This document shows, one piece after another, positions 55,601 through 64,000 of a stretch of 64,000 bases of DNA. Source of the stretch: Heliopora coerulea (Eukaryota > Cnidaria > Anthozoa > Scleralcyonacea > Helioporidae); contig JASJOG010000109.1 of assembly GCA_030142905.1 (NCBI GenBank), positions 728,001 through 792,000 on the forward strand, given 5' to 3'. The position numbers and the translations under genes were made by a program. Position 1 is the first letter of the stretch, and every line of letters begins with the position of its first letter. The notes under the pieces were generated by a model. The model worked only from the letters and a program-made list of their open reading frames with translations. It was not told where the DNA came from and ran no database searches.

Positions 55601-57569
55601 TTTTGAGGCAACGAGGGGATATGTAATTTATTCACCGAGGGCGAAGCCGGAGGTGAATGAGTCATATGTCCCCGGGGAGTCTGAAAATAACTTACTTATG
55701 TTCCACATGGACGAGGTTGATTTGAGAGGCAATTGCAAAGAGGTGCTTTCCTTGTGAGGATCTCTCGGAATGCTTATCTAAAGCGCTGAAATAATACAAT
55801 AGAGGTACGAATATCAGTAGTGGGATTTTGAAGGGGTATATTTAAATTGGAAAGTGATTAGTTTGGTTGGTTTAATATACTAGAACTCGGTAAACATGAG
55901 TGGTGAGTCGGACGAGATTTTCTGAGCACATAGTGTCGAATCGGGTCCGATTGAACAGGTCACAAGTATATAAGTGTTCTTCATACCTACCAAACGGTTA
56001 GTTGAAAAGATAGTCTGTTTCAGAAGTTTTACAAAGAAGCAATTACTGTTTCATGAATGGCCAGCGTTAACAACAAAGGAATTTAAGGTAGATGACAGCG
56101 TTTCCAAAGCTGTTCAGCTGTATTTAAAATATGAAATTTTTTGCACGTGTTTATAAGACTTGTTAAAATGTGTATTGTTGAAGTGTACTTGGTATTCTTT
56201 AATTTCTTTATAAAGTAGAAGGAAGATAAGGAGTGGCACGGGGAATATTACAGCCGAATATTTAGGAGGAATATCAGAGGGGAATATGAATTCATTGTTA
56301 TACTGTTGTTTTTCTTCATTGTTTACGGTCCCGCATTCCGCGTTTACTGACAGAAAGTGCCAGTAGCCTTTTAAACAGTTAATTGACAGGGGCTATTGAA
56401 TGTATTTGCCTCAAAAGGACAAAGGAAACCGAGCCATGTGGAATATAAGAGATTATAGAAGTGAAACTGTTTTTGGTTTTGCAAAGTATGTTAAGATAAA
56501 CGTCAAACGTTTATCTTAACATACTTTGGGCTGATTCAAAAAGATCTGCCGGAAGAAACTGTAGAAAAATCTAGTAGTGATACCTGGCAAAAATATGTGG
56601 AACCGAAACTTTAAAATAGCTAGAAATCGCTCGACAGTTGTGTAGTGAGTATTGTCTGCGCCCAGGGCAGACTTAAATTGTGGTGTCCCTTCCTACACAG
56701 CCAATTCGAAAAATTGTGATGTCCTTCACAATATTTTAATATTTCTTTTATATCTAAATTTAAATTTATATTTATATTTGACATCACAATTTGTACCCCT
56801 AACGTTAAGCAGGTAAAGATCAAGTTAAAATACCTTTATTTATACCGGATATCCCTATGAGCTATCTGAGTTGTTCTCCTTGGAGGTCACGTAATGGCCA
56901 CCCCTTTTTGGTCCAGTGTTACTAAAGTAGGAAACCGGAGTACCCGGAGAAAACCTGCGATGCTTGGTAGAGTCAGACTGGACAACACTCTTCTCACATG
57001 GGACCAAGGTAACTTTAATCAGATAGCTGCACGAAGCCGTAATCGAATCCTAGTCACAGTGGCGAGAGACATATGCACTGCCACTGTGCCACCAGCACCC
57101 CCTAAATGGACACATGACCAATTGTTCCTCCCATGCTTACTACTATTCACCACTGATTCTGCATTAGCGGTACTGGTCCATTGTATTTATTTTGTCGTTG
57201 TGATATTTTCTCCTAAGATATATTAAAATTGTGATGTGTTGAGATTGCAATGAATCAGTACATCAGACTAGATCTGCCACAAAATATTCGTTATAGCAAA
57301 TCTTATCTCTCTTCTATTAATCCGCAGGTTCTCACAAGAAATTTACCCTGAATGGGGATTTAACTCAAGTAAACATCTGGGATGTCTATCCGCAGTTCCG
57401 TATCAGGCGCATCGCAACCAACTCAGCATGTGGAGGAGGAAATATAGTACAATGGAAAGATTTTTATAGAAATACGCCATCAAGAGACGTAGAATTTTAC
57501 TATTGTGAAGACTGTCCGAAACGTATTGGTTACAATTTTGACAAGAAAAAGCAAAATAATTTGGTTTAG
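40599..57569 (+). CDS. Secreted beta-trefoil (IL-1/FGF-like) - furin site - pentraxin protein, seven exons
   Basis: Exons 40599-40634, 46636-46825, 48927-49063, 49938-50148, 52503-52848, 54091-54275 and 57328-57569 join with matching phases (1,347 bases, 448 residues). Residues 1-19 form a signal peptide split by intron 1. Residues 34-191 show three repeats, each starting with a hydrophobic strand and YL or YHL: RIWSMNS..DRYLRL (36-51), RIIMTFYDS..TYHLQTV (93-112), FVFESVKHRNYYLGA (149-163). Each repeat closes with a YALVKF, FSPVRLKF or TLFKLI strand, a beta-trefoil pattern. RKRKRR at 206-211 is a furin-type site. From about 250 to 431 there is a pentraxin domain: TFTLCFW with C264, SDGKWHHVC with C323, and LTQVNIWD. 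The H-x-C-x-[ST]-W signature is altered (HVCIDL), and the EQD calcium residues are replaced by RLN in a shortened loop. N-glycosylation sequons lie at 59, 128 and 328. Likely a secreted ligand. Exon 1 is the least certain part. Confidence 0.85.
41789..41865 (+). repeat. tRNA-like SINE fragment
   Basis: GTTGACT at 41789-41795 pairs perfectly with AGTCAAC at 41859-41865, and GAGTTCGAATTCC resembles a B box. The D arm does not pair and the spacing after the T arm is three bases too long. Taken as a tRNA-derived fragment in intron 1 of the trefoil-pentraxin gene. Confidence 0.3.
42394..42970 (+). repeat. Diverged tandem array, about 300-base period
   Basis: GTTTCATTC(C/G)(G/C)GCAA(C/T)GTGC at about 42,452 recurs at about 42,750. 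The following TTTTATGGTTTCCACTT segment has related copies near 42,820 and 42,950. Three partial units, strongly diverged. Confidence 0.55.
43511..43801 (-). CDS. Unrecognised 96-codon ORF inside intron 1 of the trefoil-pentraxin gene
   Basis: From ATG at 43801 it encodes a Ser/Thr-rich N-terminus, then a charged segment containing KAYYQKNESAIKESKAYYG, and ends ELLLDC before TAG. The YY-x(2)-N-x(3)-I pattern recalls short charged repeats seen in mobile-element proteins, but this is weak. The frame is less AT-rich than its surroundings. No acceptor or partner exon was found. Confidence 0.25.
   Translation of the reverse strand: MLGRSHPTARTSTSAQSTTPRSAGLSKYDRNKAYYQKNESAIKESKAYYGFKMEVKRDEEGRLVEVRKKINTVRNQLLSNGKPSGNIEVMELLLDC
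44444..44589. repeat. Perfect 53-base inverted repeat carrying CRE palindromes
   Basis: Arms 44444-44496 and 44537-44589 are exact reverse complements around a 40-base spacer. Each arm contains ATGACGTCAT, the ATF/CREB-type palindrome. Unlinked to any called exon; it lies in intron 1 of the trefoil-pentraxin gene. Confidence 0.92.
44723..44960. repeat. Foldback element with TCTAACGTTTCGTTGC core
   Basis: The left arm starts GCGAAGAATAAATAAC and the right arm ends GTTATTATTTATTCTTCGC. Both carry AGCAAAAAACACG- and AATAGGCATATTTAAA-type blocks in inverted order. The centre has two or three extra copies of TAAACGTTAGAATTATA. Confidence 0.75.
46483..46609. repeat. Foldback immediately upstream of exon 2
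   Basis: Arms of 50 bases (46483-46532 and 46560-46609), about 80 percent complementary, share CTAGACC(T/G)GGTTTTCAAG. The hairpin ends 26 bases before the acceptor of exon 2, inside the region where a branch point would lie. Confidence 0.7.
46636..46825 (+). CDS. Trefoil-pentraxin exon 2 (first trefoil repeat)
   Basis: Acceptor GTCTTTCCTTTACCAG ends at 46635; donor GTAAGT at 46826. Encodes the end of the signal peptide, a CLICGG segment and the first trefoil repeat through DNHFSY. An alternative acceptor (CCGCCCAG, ending 46659) is in frame but would shorten the signal peptide. It leaves a G, completed to Ala by exon 3. Confidence 0.8.
47919..47991 (-). repeat. tRNA-like unit, left arm of copy 2
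   Basis: On the minus strand: CTCTTGG TA GCTC..., A box TAGCTCAATGG, anticodon-loop region TCGGTAA, and B box GGTTCGATCCC with paired T stem GCGGG/CCCGT. It has C at position 33 and an imperfect acceptor stem. Confidence 0.65.
48124..48196 (+). repeat. tRNA-like unit, right arm of copy 2 (best-preserved cloverleaf)
   Basis: Seventy-three bases fold as a tRNA. The acceptor GTCTTAG/CTGGGAC is fully paired with wobbles; the D stem is GCTC/GGGC; the anticodon stem TCTTA/TCAGA has one mismatch; the variable region is 5 bases; the T stem is GCGGG/CCCGT. The apparent anticodon AGT would be threonine. C33 replaces the near-universal U33, which argues against a working tRNA. Confidence 0.65.
48927..49063 (+). 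CDS. Trefoil-pentraxin exon 3 (second trefoil repeat)
   Basis: Acceptor ATTATTTAG ends at 48926; donor GTAAGG at 49064. Encodes ALVKFKDVSTGFPDFETR onwards and the second repeat, ending ELRAI in phase 0. Reading through meets a stop after three codons. Confidence 0.8.
49180..49560 (-). repeat. Degenerate hexanucleotide satellite in intron 3
   Basis: A 6-base unit varying around GGATTG / GAATTA (plus strand) runs for about 370 bases, changing mostly by G/A transitions. It keeps two long minus-strand frames open (Ser-Asn-type and Ile-Pro-type repeats), which are by-products of the period. Confidence 0.85.
49938..50148 (+). CDS. Trefoil-pentraxin exon 4 (third trefoil repeat, IL-1-like motif)
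   Basis: Acceptor TGATTTTCAG ends at 49937; donor GTAGGT at 50149. Encodes PENEAANLT (sequon), the FSPVRLKF strand, and FESVKHRNYYLGA followed by seven residues and Leu. This has the spacing of the interleukin-1 family signature F-x-S-[ASLV]-x2-P-x2-[FYLIV]-[LI]-[SCA]-T-x7-[LIVM], with Arg, Gly and Ala in place of Pro, [SCA] and Thr. Confidence 0.85.
51407..51832. mobile_element. Long inverted-repeat MITE, about 426 bases, intron 4
   Basis: The left half from GATAAAAATGAGAGCCCAGC to GGTTAATTAAGTAGTAAA is matched inverted, with few differences, by the right half ending GGGCTCTCATTTTTATC. The spacer is about 45 bases. Each arm holds TTCTAACGTTTCGTTGCGAC near its middle. Its near-identity suggests recent insertion. 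Confidence 0.88.
51845..51975. repeat. TTTCACATATGAAA-type repeat cluster
   Basis: Repeated short palindromic units (CATGTGAA, TTTCACATATGAAA, CGTATGAAAT) similar to 17,470-17,640, with outliers to about 52,250. Intron 4 spans 50,149-52,502 and otherwise shows nothing recognisable. Confidence 0.55.
52503..52848 (+). CDS. Trefoil-pentraxin exon 5 (furin site, start of pentraxin domain)
   Basis: Acceptor TTTTCATTAG ends at 52502; donor GTAAGT at 52849. Encodes the linker with RKRKRR, a basic/acidic segment, then VPVLETFTLCFWIKT, the first strand pair of a pentraxin domain including the first conserved Cys. Confidence 0.88.
52868..53075 (-). repeat. Diverged copy of the 15.16-15.71 kb repeat, intron 5
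   Basis: Contains GTGTATATAATAACTCCTTGACAATTTATG, GATTCGTTCCAGTT and GATGCTCTC in the same order and orientation as 17,310-17,450, without a hAT insert. Confidence 0.6.
54091..54275 (+). CDS. Trefoil-pentraxin exon 6 (pentraxin core)
   Basis: Acceptor TTTTTAATTCAG ends at 54090; donor GTAAGA at 54276. Encodes CGISDGKWHHVCIDLQNTS, VYKDG and ATVFLGRLNG, matching the central pentraxin strands with the second conserved Cys. Confidence 0.88.
54501..54993. mobile_element. hAT-type non-autonomous element, 493 bases, intron 6
   Basis: Ends CAATGGCGTAGCCAG / CTGGCTACGCCCCTG; flanks AATCAAAA and ATTCAAAA form an 8-base duplication with one change. Pyrimidine-rich frames inside (54,751-54,994) are not genes. 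Confidence 0.8.
55171..55250 (-). repeat. tRNA-derived SINE-like unit, intron 6
   Basis: On the minus strand: TTGGTGTAGCTCAACTGG (A-box-like) and, about 35 bases on, AGGTTCAATTCCC (B-box-like), flanked by GGCC...GGCC. The anticodon arm does not fold well, so this is a SINE head rather than a tRNA gene. Confidence 0.5.
56483..56527. repeat. Perfect 21-base hairpin with 3-base loop, intron 6
   Basis: AAAGTATGTTAAGATAAACGT at 56483-56503 and its exact reverse complement at 56507-56527, separated by CAA. Could be a foldback remnant or a small hairpin RNA; nothing in the sequence decides. Confidence 0.9.
57328..57569 (+). CDS. Trefoil-pentraxin exon 7 (end of pentraxin domain, stop)
   Basis: Acceptor TAATCCGCAG ends at 57327. 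Encodes FTLNGDLTQVNIWD and GNIVQWKDF, the C-terminal pentraxin strands. A Cys-containing tail (YYCEDCPKR) follows and is not in short pentraxins. TAG at 57567-57569. Confidence 0.87.
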
Positions 57570-57779
57570 GGGAATAGCTCGAAGAGTTAGTTCAGTTTGG
57601 GGTATTGCACAAGCAATGGAATTTTATTTTACCGGAAGTGGTTGCTCATGTTCAGCCTCTTCTTCTTAATCCCGAGTATTTTTAGGGCACATGAAACGAG
57701 GATTTTTTTTTAGATTAAAGTGGGTTAGTTCATGGTGTCACATTCATGACAGGACGCCGTGGACGGATAAGAAAATCAA

Positions 57780-58142
57780 CAGTGGCACCAGAGGGGGGCA
57801 GAAGGGGTTACAGCCCCCTTTCGGGGAACCTCAGCCCCTACGTCGGGGAAAAAATTGACAATTTGTCGGGGAATTACACAGATGATAACACATTTACATA
57901 TTGTACAAACTATGAATGCTTGTTACAGATTTAACCAAGAAAGATAATAGACTCTTCTTCATGTCAAATTTAAAACTAAACTGCGTCTAGTCAGTTATTG
58001 CGTTTATTCTTGCGAAAAATAACATGTTTTCGACCTTCAAATAAGGAGATTATAAAGAGGGCGTGGTCCAGCCCACTCCGGTTTAGCCCCCTCTGTCGGG
58101 GACGTTAGCCCCTGCGACGGGGAATTCCTGGCGCTACCACTG
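57780..58142. mobile_element. Possible hAT-like element downstream of the trefoil-pentraxin gene
   Basis: Left end CAGTGGCACCAGAGGGGG and right end CTGGCGCTACCACTG are partly complementary, with repeated (C)AGCCCC(C/T)T...GGGG blocks inside. No matching 8-base flanks, so only a tentative call. Confidence 0.4.
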
Positions 58143-58702
58143 GATTAGAAGCTGTAGGTAGCTCAGGTGGACCTTTTTCCAATGACCCAGACTAGTACTT
58201 TTAGCAGCGATCGATCCGCAGCTTCTCGAAGGGGAGATTCCAATGGCATAATGGAATGGATGGTCCTAAAGGGTTGTTTTGGGCAAGGTCCACCAGAAAA
58301 TTTTGAATTCCGCAACAAGGGCAATTTTTAGCGTTGCGACGATAAAAAATGAGCGCTTTTCCTATTTGTAAGATTACAAAAAAATTTCTCTCTTCCAAAA
58401 GTTTCTTGGATTTGATTTAAATGTTGAAAATTGTTGTATTGTTTAATTGTGAAATTCAATTGACTGAGCATTTAAATGAAGTTGCTAAGACGCATTTGAT
58501 TTATAAACTTTGGGTAATTTTTACGAAAATATAAAATGACCTTTTTGTCATACGTTTTCACCTTGAAATCGACTGTTTCAAGCAATTTTTAAGTAAAATA
58601 GTGATTAGGAGCACGTGCCACACCCAATTCTCGAACCTAAGATGGACTTAAGTTGCCCAAGTCCCCCTTAAGCCCACCAAGACATGGTGGTAAGGTCTAG
58701 GG

Positions 58703-59376
58703 CAGAGGCATGCAACCTTTTTCGTTCTGTTGGCCAAATTTCTGGCTTACGGTACTTAGCGGGCCATCAGTTCTTACCTTCGCCGCCCATTTTCGGTCAT
58801 AGCATTGACTGTCCTGTTGCGAAGGAGTTATTTATGAGTTTATGTCCTAATAACCATAATAAAGCCTCTAGCTTTGAGTTAAGTAGCTTATCATGGTGCA
58901 AATGTCATTCCCTAAAAAGTTCGATTTTTTGCCTTTATTACCGATAGAAGTATCTAGTTTTTTAGTTCAGAAAGTATTTAACGTGCATGCGTAGGCGTAG
59001 AATTTGTCTGTTCCAAGGTTGAGCTGAAACCGAAAACGGAAATGCGTGACTCCAAGATTGGACAATGATTTGTTGCTAAGATTTCAAAGTTCGGTGTTGG
59101 ATTTAGCTTATTTTTGTCAGGTGCATCATGGGTACTATTGGTTTAAAGAAATAATCAGGCTTTGACTGTTTTATTACGTTAACCAGTACGTTAGTAACCT
59201 TACCATTCGTGAATCACATATCAATTAATGTAAAATCCCAGGGGAGCTTAGCTCCCCTAAAGCTCTTTCTGAGGGAGCTGAAGCCCCTTAGCCCCCTTAC
59301 ATACTCTACGCCTATGTGTGCAAGTCTTCGCAGGCTGCATGAACGACTTTTGCGGGCCGCAGGTTGCGTACCCCTG
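58703..59376. mobile_element. hAT-type element, 674 bases, with a nested element
   Basis: Ends CAGAGGCATGCAACCTTTTT / AGGTTGCGTACCCCTG with identical 8-base flanks GTCTAGGG (58695-58702 and 59377-59384). CAGnGGnnnnCAACCT ends are typical of Charlie/Tip100-like hATs. It contains another element at 58,990-59,316. No transposase frame. Confidence 0.88.
58990..59316. mobile_element. Nested hAT-type element (same family as 15.84 kb)
   Basis: The right end, read in reverse, is CATAGGCGTAGAGTATG followed by GGGGGCTAAGGGGCTTCAGC, closely matching 15,843 onward. The left end is CGTAGGCGTAGAA. Flanks CGTGCATG and TGTGCAAG agree at six of eight bases. Confidence 0.7.
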
Positions 59377-59384
59377 GTCTAGGG

Positions 59385-62300
59385 TTCATTATACAGCGTT
59401 CGACTTGAATCCAAGTCACGACAAAGGCTTGTGAATACGCTGGTTACGTCTTCACCTTACTATCGTCAAGGGCAAGTACTGGTAGAGTAAATGCTGGTCA
59501 GTTGCGGCGTGGCTCTCTAATAGAGGCCGGGAAATGATATTCTAAGCCCCCACTATCAGCAAGAGGTGTAAGGTGGGGTGCCGAGACTGTGCCAGTAAAA
59601 ATACGATATGAATTGAAGATACAAAAGCCTCAAATCCATTAAGAAAAAACTTAGAAGAAAATACTAACATCATGAAATGCGTCTGTAATGACATGGGTGG
59701 ATAATAAAATATAAATGATTAAAAGTGATCCCTCTGCGGGCCCTACAGGAGCTTTAAATTTCATACCTCCACATAAAACGTCGAGTTTATGCTAATTCTG
59801 CACCCAATCTAACCCTCTACATAATCACCTTCTGCTTGCAACTCATTGGGCTTTACACACTACAAGTTATTGGGGCCCACCTGGAAATTTCCCGTTGTCC
59901 AGGTGAGCCACACCGCCACCGCTGCTGGTGTTAGTATGAGATAGGCATAGATCTGTAATGAACCTAGAAGACGGCTTTCATGATGAATGGTTTGTACATC
60001 GGCGAAAAGGACTGGGTGCTTTACGTTGAATATTTGTTATCAAATCAACAAAGTAAAAAATTAATGGTTAGACTAAATGGGAACTAAAGCCGACCTGCTG
60101 GTGTCAAGTGACCGTAAAATGGTCCAATCCCAGGTCAAAAGCAGGAGGCAAGTCGTAGACGGAATTCCTGGTACTGAGACTCAGAGTCGGAGGGTGAACT
60201 CAACTGCACTTAAGTGGGTTACTTCTTTATATCGTGAAATGATTTTCATCTTTAAAGTTTCTTACGCTACTTAACACATAGCACAACGGCTTTGGGCGAA
60301 AAGGTAAGCAATTATCAATTACAATCTGAGGATGTGCTATTAAAAATGGCGATGAATGTACAGCAACTGTCGCGATAAATACGTTCAACAAAACAGTTGT
60401 TGCAAACTTTGAGTTTGTTGTGATCCTTCTGTTCCTCAATTCTACAGAAAATTAGAATTCTAGGATTTAACATGCGATGAGTAATTTCCCAGTATAACCG
60501 AACCATTATTCTTCTAAGGCGATTGAAATACTGGAAATCAGGAAATTTCCGGTTGTTAACTATTAGATTTAATAAGGAAAATTTTGACAGTATCGTTAGA
60601 TGTTTGAGCCTGATGACGTCCATGCAAGTAACTATGTAGTGAGTATTTATGTCAGTGCTTGAGTCAATTCTGGATTTGTGAAAGCAGAATGTTATCCTGC
60701 CTTTCAGTATTCCAAATCAGAAGTAGAACAAAATCATAGAGTAGGTTGTCCAAATACAGTACTCCATCATCTGACAATGTAACAGGAAACTTGTGAGTTA
60801 GGTTAAGTTTAGAGTTAAGGTTAGGGTTAAGTTTACAGTTTCTGGTTTAGGCACATATGGATAGAGGGAATTTCTAGTGTCAAAGCTTAGCATAGCAACT
60901 GGTCACCCTTTAATGTATCATAATCTATGCACAGCAACAGGTCATGCCATGCAAATATAAAATTTTGTGTGACATTTAGACATTAAGGAAAACAATACAT
61001 GTCCATCAACAGGTATTTTTGTAGCAGTTTCTAGTCATGCTTATCATAACCACTACTATAGCTCAGGCACTAATTGTTGCATTATTCTTACACTAGAATC
61101 ATGTACACCCTTAAAGCATGTTTTCATTTGGTTTATTTACCATAAGAAGTAGATGTGCAGGCCAGAACATTGTTGACAGAGGACAACAATGTCATGTTGT
61201 CTGCATGCATGACTATTTAGGCAGGTGTAACCAAAACAACTGTCTTAGTGCCTGGGATGTTCAAGGGGCCTGGACTGCATGTGGCTGGGAACTGGTCCTG
61301 TAAAAGTATAGCATGCAAGAGAAAAAATAAGCATGCTAATGGCGTGCACATTTTATATATGTATGTCAGACCCTGAATCCTTTTTGACACTTGAGTATCT
61401 TGTGCCACCTTAGCTGCCTTGCCAATTAATTTATATGAAGAGATCATGACAACATGATTGAATATTTACTGTTTGCACCATATATGTGTTGTGATTGTGG
61501 TTGGATCATGAAACGTATTGGTCAGTTTCCCTTTGCATTTCACTTTTGGGGAGTTTTGAAAAAAAAAATTTTCTGCTTGATCACATCAGATAAAATCAAT
61601 CACAACCACAAATTACTTAATAATATACATGTAATCAATGATTCTTGACTCATTACTTTGCTTAACCCTTTATTGCCCAGAGTTCAATACATTGGACACC
61701 TATTAACAAAACAGCCAGTGAGAGAACAATGAAAAAACAAAGAGACCAAAGAACAAAATAAAAAAAATCCATGCATTAAAGGGTTAACTAATGATGTGAG
61801 AACATTTTATGTAATTTAATATCTTAATTCATATAGGTAAGCCATACAGGTAGTACTGAAATGATGCTGTTCATATTTCTTTAACTCTCACAAACTTTGG
61901 CAAAAATTACTTTTTTATTTTGCTCTGCTTACCCCCAACATCAAACAGTAGTGAAGCCAGAATGCATGAGTTTTGTATACACTGTACAGTGACATCACAC
62001 ATCTTTTGCTGCCTGTGACATTCTCTTCTTGTTTTATGAAGACATGTGGTATTGTACGTGCAAGAACTAGAATTTCTGTTTACTGCCCCATTTAACAGAT
62101 GTCAACTGGAAATTTTGCCCATACAGTCAGGCCTTTTCATGAGCAAGATGGTGCACGTGTGGTGATTCGCATGTGTAAATCAACTTGAGCATGTGAATTG
62201 CACAGGTGTTTAAATTGATCTGTTATGACTAGGAAATACCATGAAAATGATCACTTTACCTCATTCATCATAGAGTTACTAAAGGATATTGTCTGCACAA

Positions 62301-64000
62301 TAGTCAATCAAAACATATTTAAAATTACAGTAAAAGGAAAATTTACAAATGATGCTACATAGTCAAAAGGTTTCCATTCCACTATGCTTCATTGAAAAGC
62401 ACCTATTCGACAGTATTTTAGTGAAGATGTTAAAGCATGCTTGATGCTCAAGTTTGATCTGCTTATCACAATTAAATCTTTGCAAGGGTGTGCACATTTG
62501 GGTAGTTGCATCTTCTAAGATTAATAAACTTCTGCCAAAGATCTTTAGTTTTTGCATCCCTGTGCCAAACTTTAACATAATTTTGTTGTGAATATGCATC
62601 TTTTCAAAACTGATGTGAACTAACCTCCTGTGTTTGTCAGATTTTAATGCTTCCCCTCCTTTCAAAATATCCTACAAGAAGGAAAACATCCCCCCATTTT
62701 CTGTCAGCCTAAAACACTAAAACAAACTAGATAGCTGTTAAAAAATTTGTGGATGGTGCTAGCATACTGCAGTTCTTCTAGTCTTCTAACTCCGACAAAG
62801 CTAGTGCAATTGTCGGTTTCACCTCATAAGCAAGGAGATCAATGGAGACATGAAGATGACCTTTTATGCACATGTAGTTTGGTTTGTGTCCATGCCAGTG
62901 TGTGTGCATGCAATTGCATGCATCAAATGAAAAGGCCTGTACAGTGTATGAAAATATGTTGGAATTTTTCCTCAAAGCCAACATTTAAATGTGAGAGTAA
63001 GAAAAGTGTTTACATTTTGTGTGTTCTCACTTAATTCATTTAACTGCCATTGAGTGTTTTGTATTCTTGATTCTAACATACTTGTGTATGTTCATCCATT
63101 TTAGATCAGGTCACTGATGTTAGTCAGGCAAATTGTTTTTAGTCTTTCAGATTTCATGATATCCAGATACACATCACCTCATAGTCAATGATTAGAATGA
63201 TAAAGAATCAAAACATCTCATGGTCTGAAATGGACAATTTGACATGTTTATTTGATTATTATAATTTAAATCTGATCGATTTTTTTGATAGTCAAGATTC
63301 TGAAATGGATTAGATTTTGGTAGTGAAAAAGGAATCCAGTCCCAATCTCTTTTTCTATCTTATCCCATGTTTTATCCTTCACTTTGTTGTCTTCTCTTTC
63401 CTGCTTTTATGCCCTGTCTCTTATGCCCACCTTCTCTCTTACCCTGGTTTCCATTTGTCCCTTTTCTCCCCTTCAATACTTTCCTTTCTATTTTTCTTTT
63501 CCTTTGTTTTCCTTCCCCTTTTGCTAAAATTTCACTCACTATCCTTTATCTCTCCTTTCCTTTCCTTTCCTTTCCTTCCTTCACTTCCCCTTTCCTTTTC
63601 TTCCTTCTCTACAGATGTCATATTATTTCTTGTTTGTTGTTGAGATTTCATATTAATGTTAGTTGGTAACCAACTGAATTGCTAGTCTTCACTGATCATG
63701 CTTACCTTCAGTTATCTAATTGTTACAGTATTACTGTTAACTTGAAGCATAGCCAAGGGGGTGGCTGGGCCCAACTTTGCATGCTAATAATCAAACTATG
63801 TTGGTGTATTCACAATTATTTTCATTATGCAAGGCTTCAAAGATTTAATATTTTTAAACATGCTATCTTTTCCAAGAAATTCTATTTCAGAATCATCCTC
63901 AGGGTTGACTTGAGCCTGCTTGAGTCAACATTTTTCAATTGACTTCAGCAGTGTTGGTTAATTGTGAAGTTATCATTTCCAAGAAGTTATATTACAGTAT
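59385..64000. other. Downstream region, no gene recognised
   Basis: AT-rich with short frames only. Near 60,797-60,840 lies a degenerate TTAGGG-like stretch (AAGGTTAGGGTTAAG). At about 63,330-63,610 the plus strand is pyrimidine-rich with a (CCTTT)n core, which generates Phe/Leu/Ser-rich frames that are artefacts. It may be an intron or intergenic DNA of a gene beyond the window. Confidence 0.4.

Noticed and set aside
63317..63669. Phe/Leu/Ser/Pro-rich membrane proteins in two frames
   Set aside because: Both are products of one CT-rich tract with a (CCTTT)n core.
1..64000. CRISPR arrays, bacterial operons, rRNA genes
   Set aside because: No regularly spaced direct repeats with unique spacers, no Shine-Dalgarno-linked gene strings and no rRNA-like stretches were seen.

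Overview
The window reads as nuclear DNA of an animal, most likely an anthozoan cnidarian such as a stony coral. The basis is AT-rich sequence, genes split by large GT-AG introns, many short non-autonomous DNA transposons and foldback elements, an interstitial TTAGGG run, and metazoan gene families (a reticulocalbin/calumenin, a FAM124-like protein, a pentraxin-domain protein). No species is claimed. Nothing bacterial, organellar or viral was seen.

Three protein-coding genes can be supported. (1) 1,044-13,143, plus strand: a six-exon CREC-family (reticulocalbin/calumenin) gene of about 291 residues with a signal peptide, five good EF-hands, one degenerate EF-hand and a C-terminal TDEL. A CCAAT-N9-CCACA element like an ER-stress element lies about 100 bases upstream of the ATG. 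(2) 17,687-18,574, minus strand: an uninterrupted 295-codon frame resembling the FAM124A/B core. (3) 40,599-57,569, plus strand: a seven-exon gene whose splice phases all close into one 448-residue frame. It encodes a signal peptide, a domain with three repeats like an interleukin-1/FGF beta-trefoil, a furin-type basic site RKRKRR, and a complete pentraxin domain whose calcium-binding loop looks lost. This trefoil-furin-pentraxin layout is the most interesting thing in the window.

The remaining sequence is introns and intergenic DNA rich in mobile elements. Small hAT-type elements are recognised by CAGTGGCGTA-like ends and 8-base target duplications at 15.2, 15.8, 16.5, 30.1, 54.5 and 58.7 kb, the last with a second element nested in it. 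A palindromic element family carries a tRNA-like cloverleaf in each arm (11.8-12.6 and 47.9-48.2 kb, with a decayed relative at 40.0 kb). There are several near-perfect hairpins (32.35, 44.44 and 56.48 kb) and foldback families sharing the core CTAACGTTTCGTTGC. The 19-40 kb and 59.4-64 kb stretches hold no gene I can support.

The three genes show no pathway link. The first is an ER-lumen calcium-binding protein. The third looks like a secreted, proteolytically activated immune-type ligand. The second is a protein family of unknown function. All gene models were spliced by eye from reading frame, splice-site and phase agreement.
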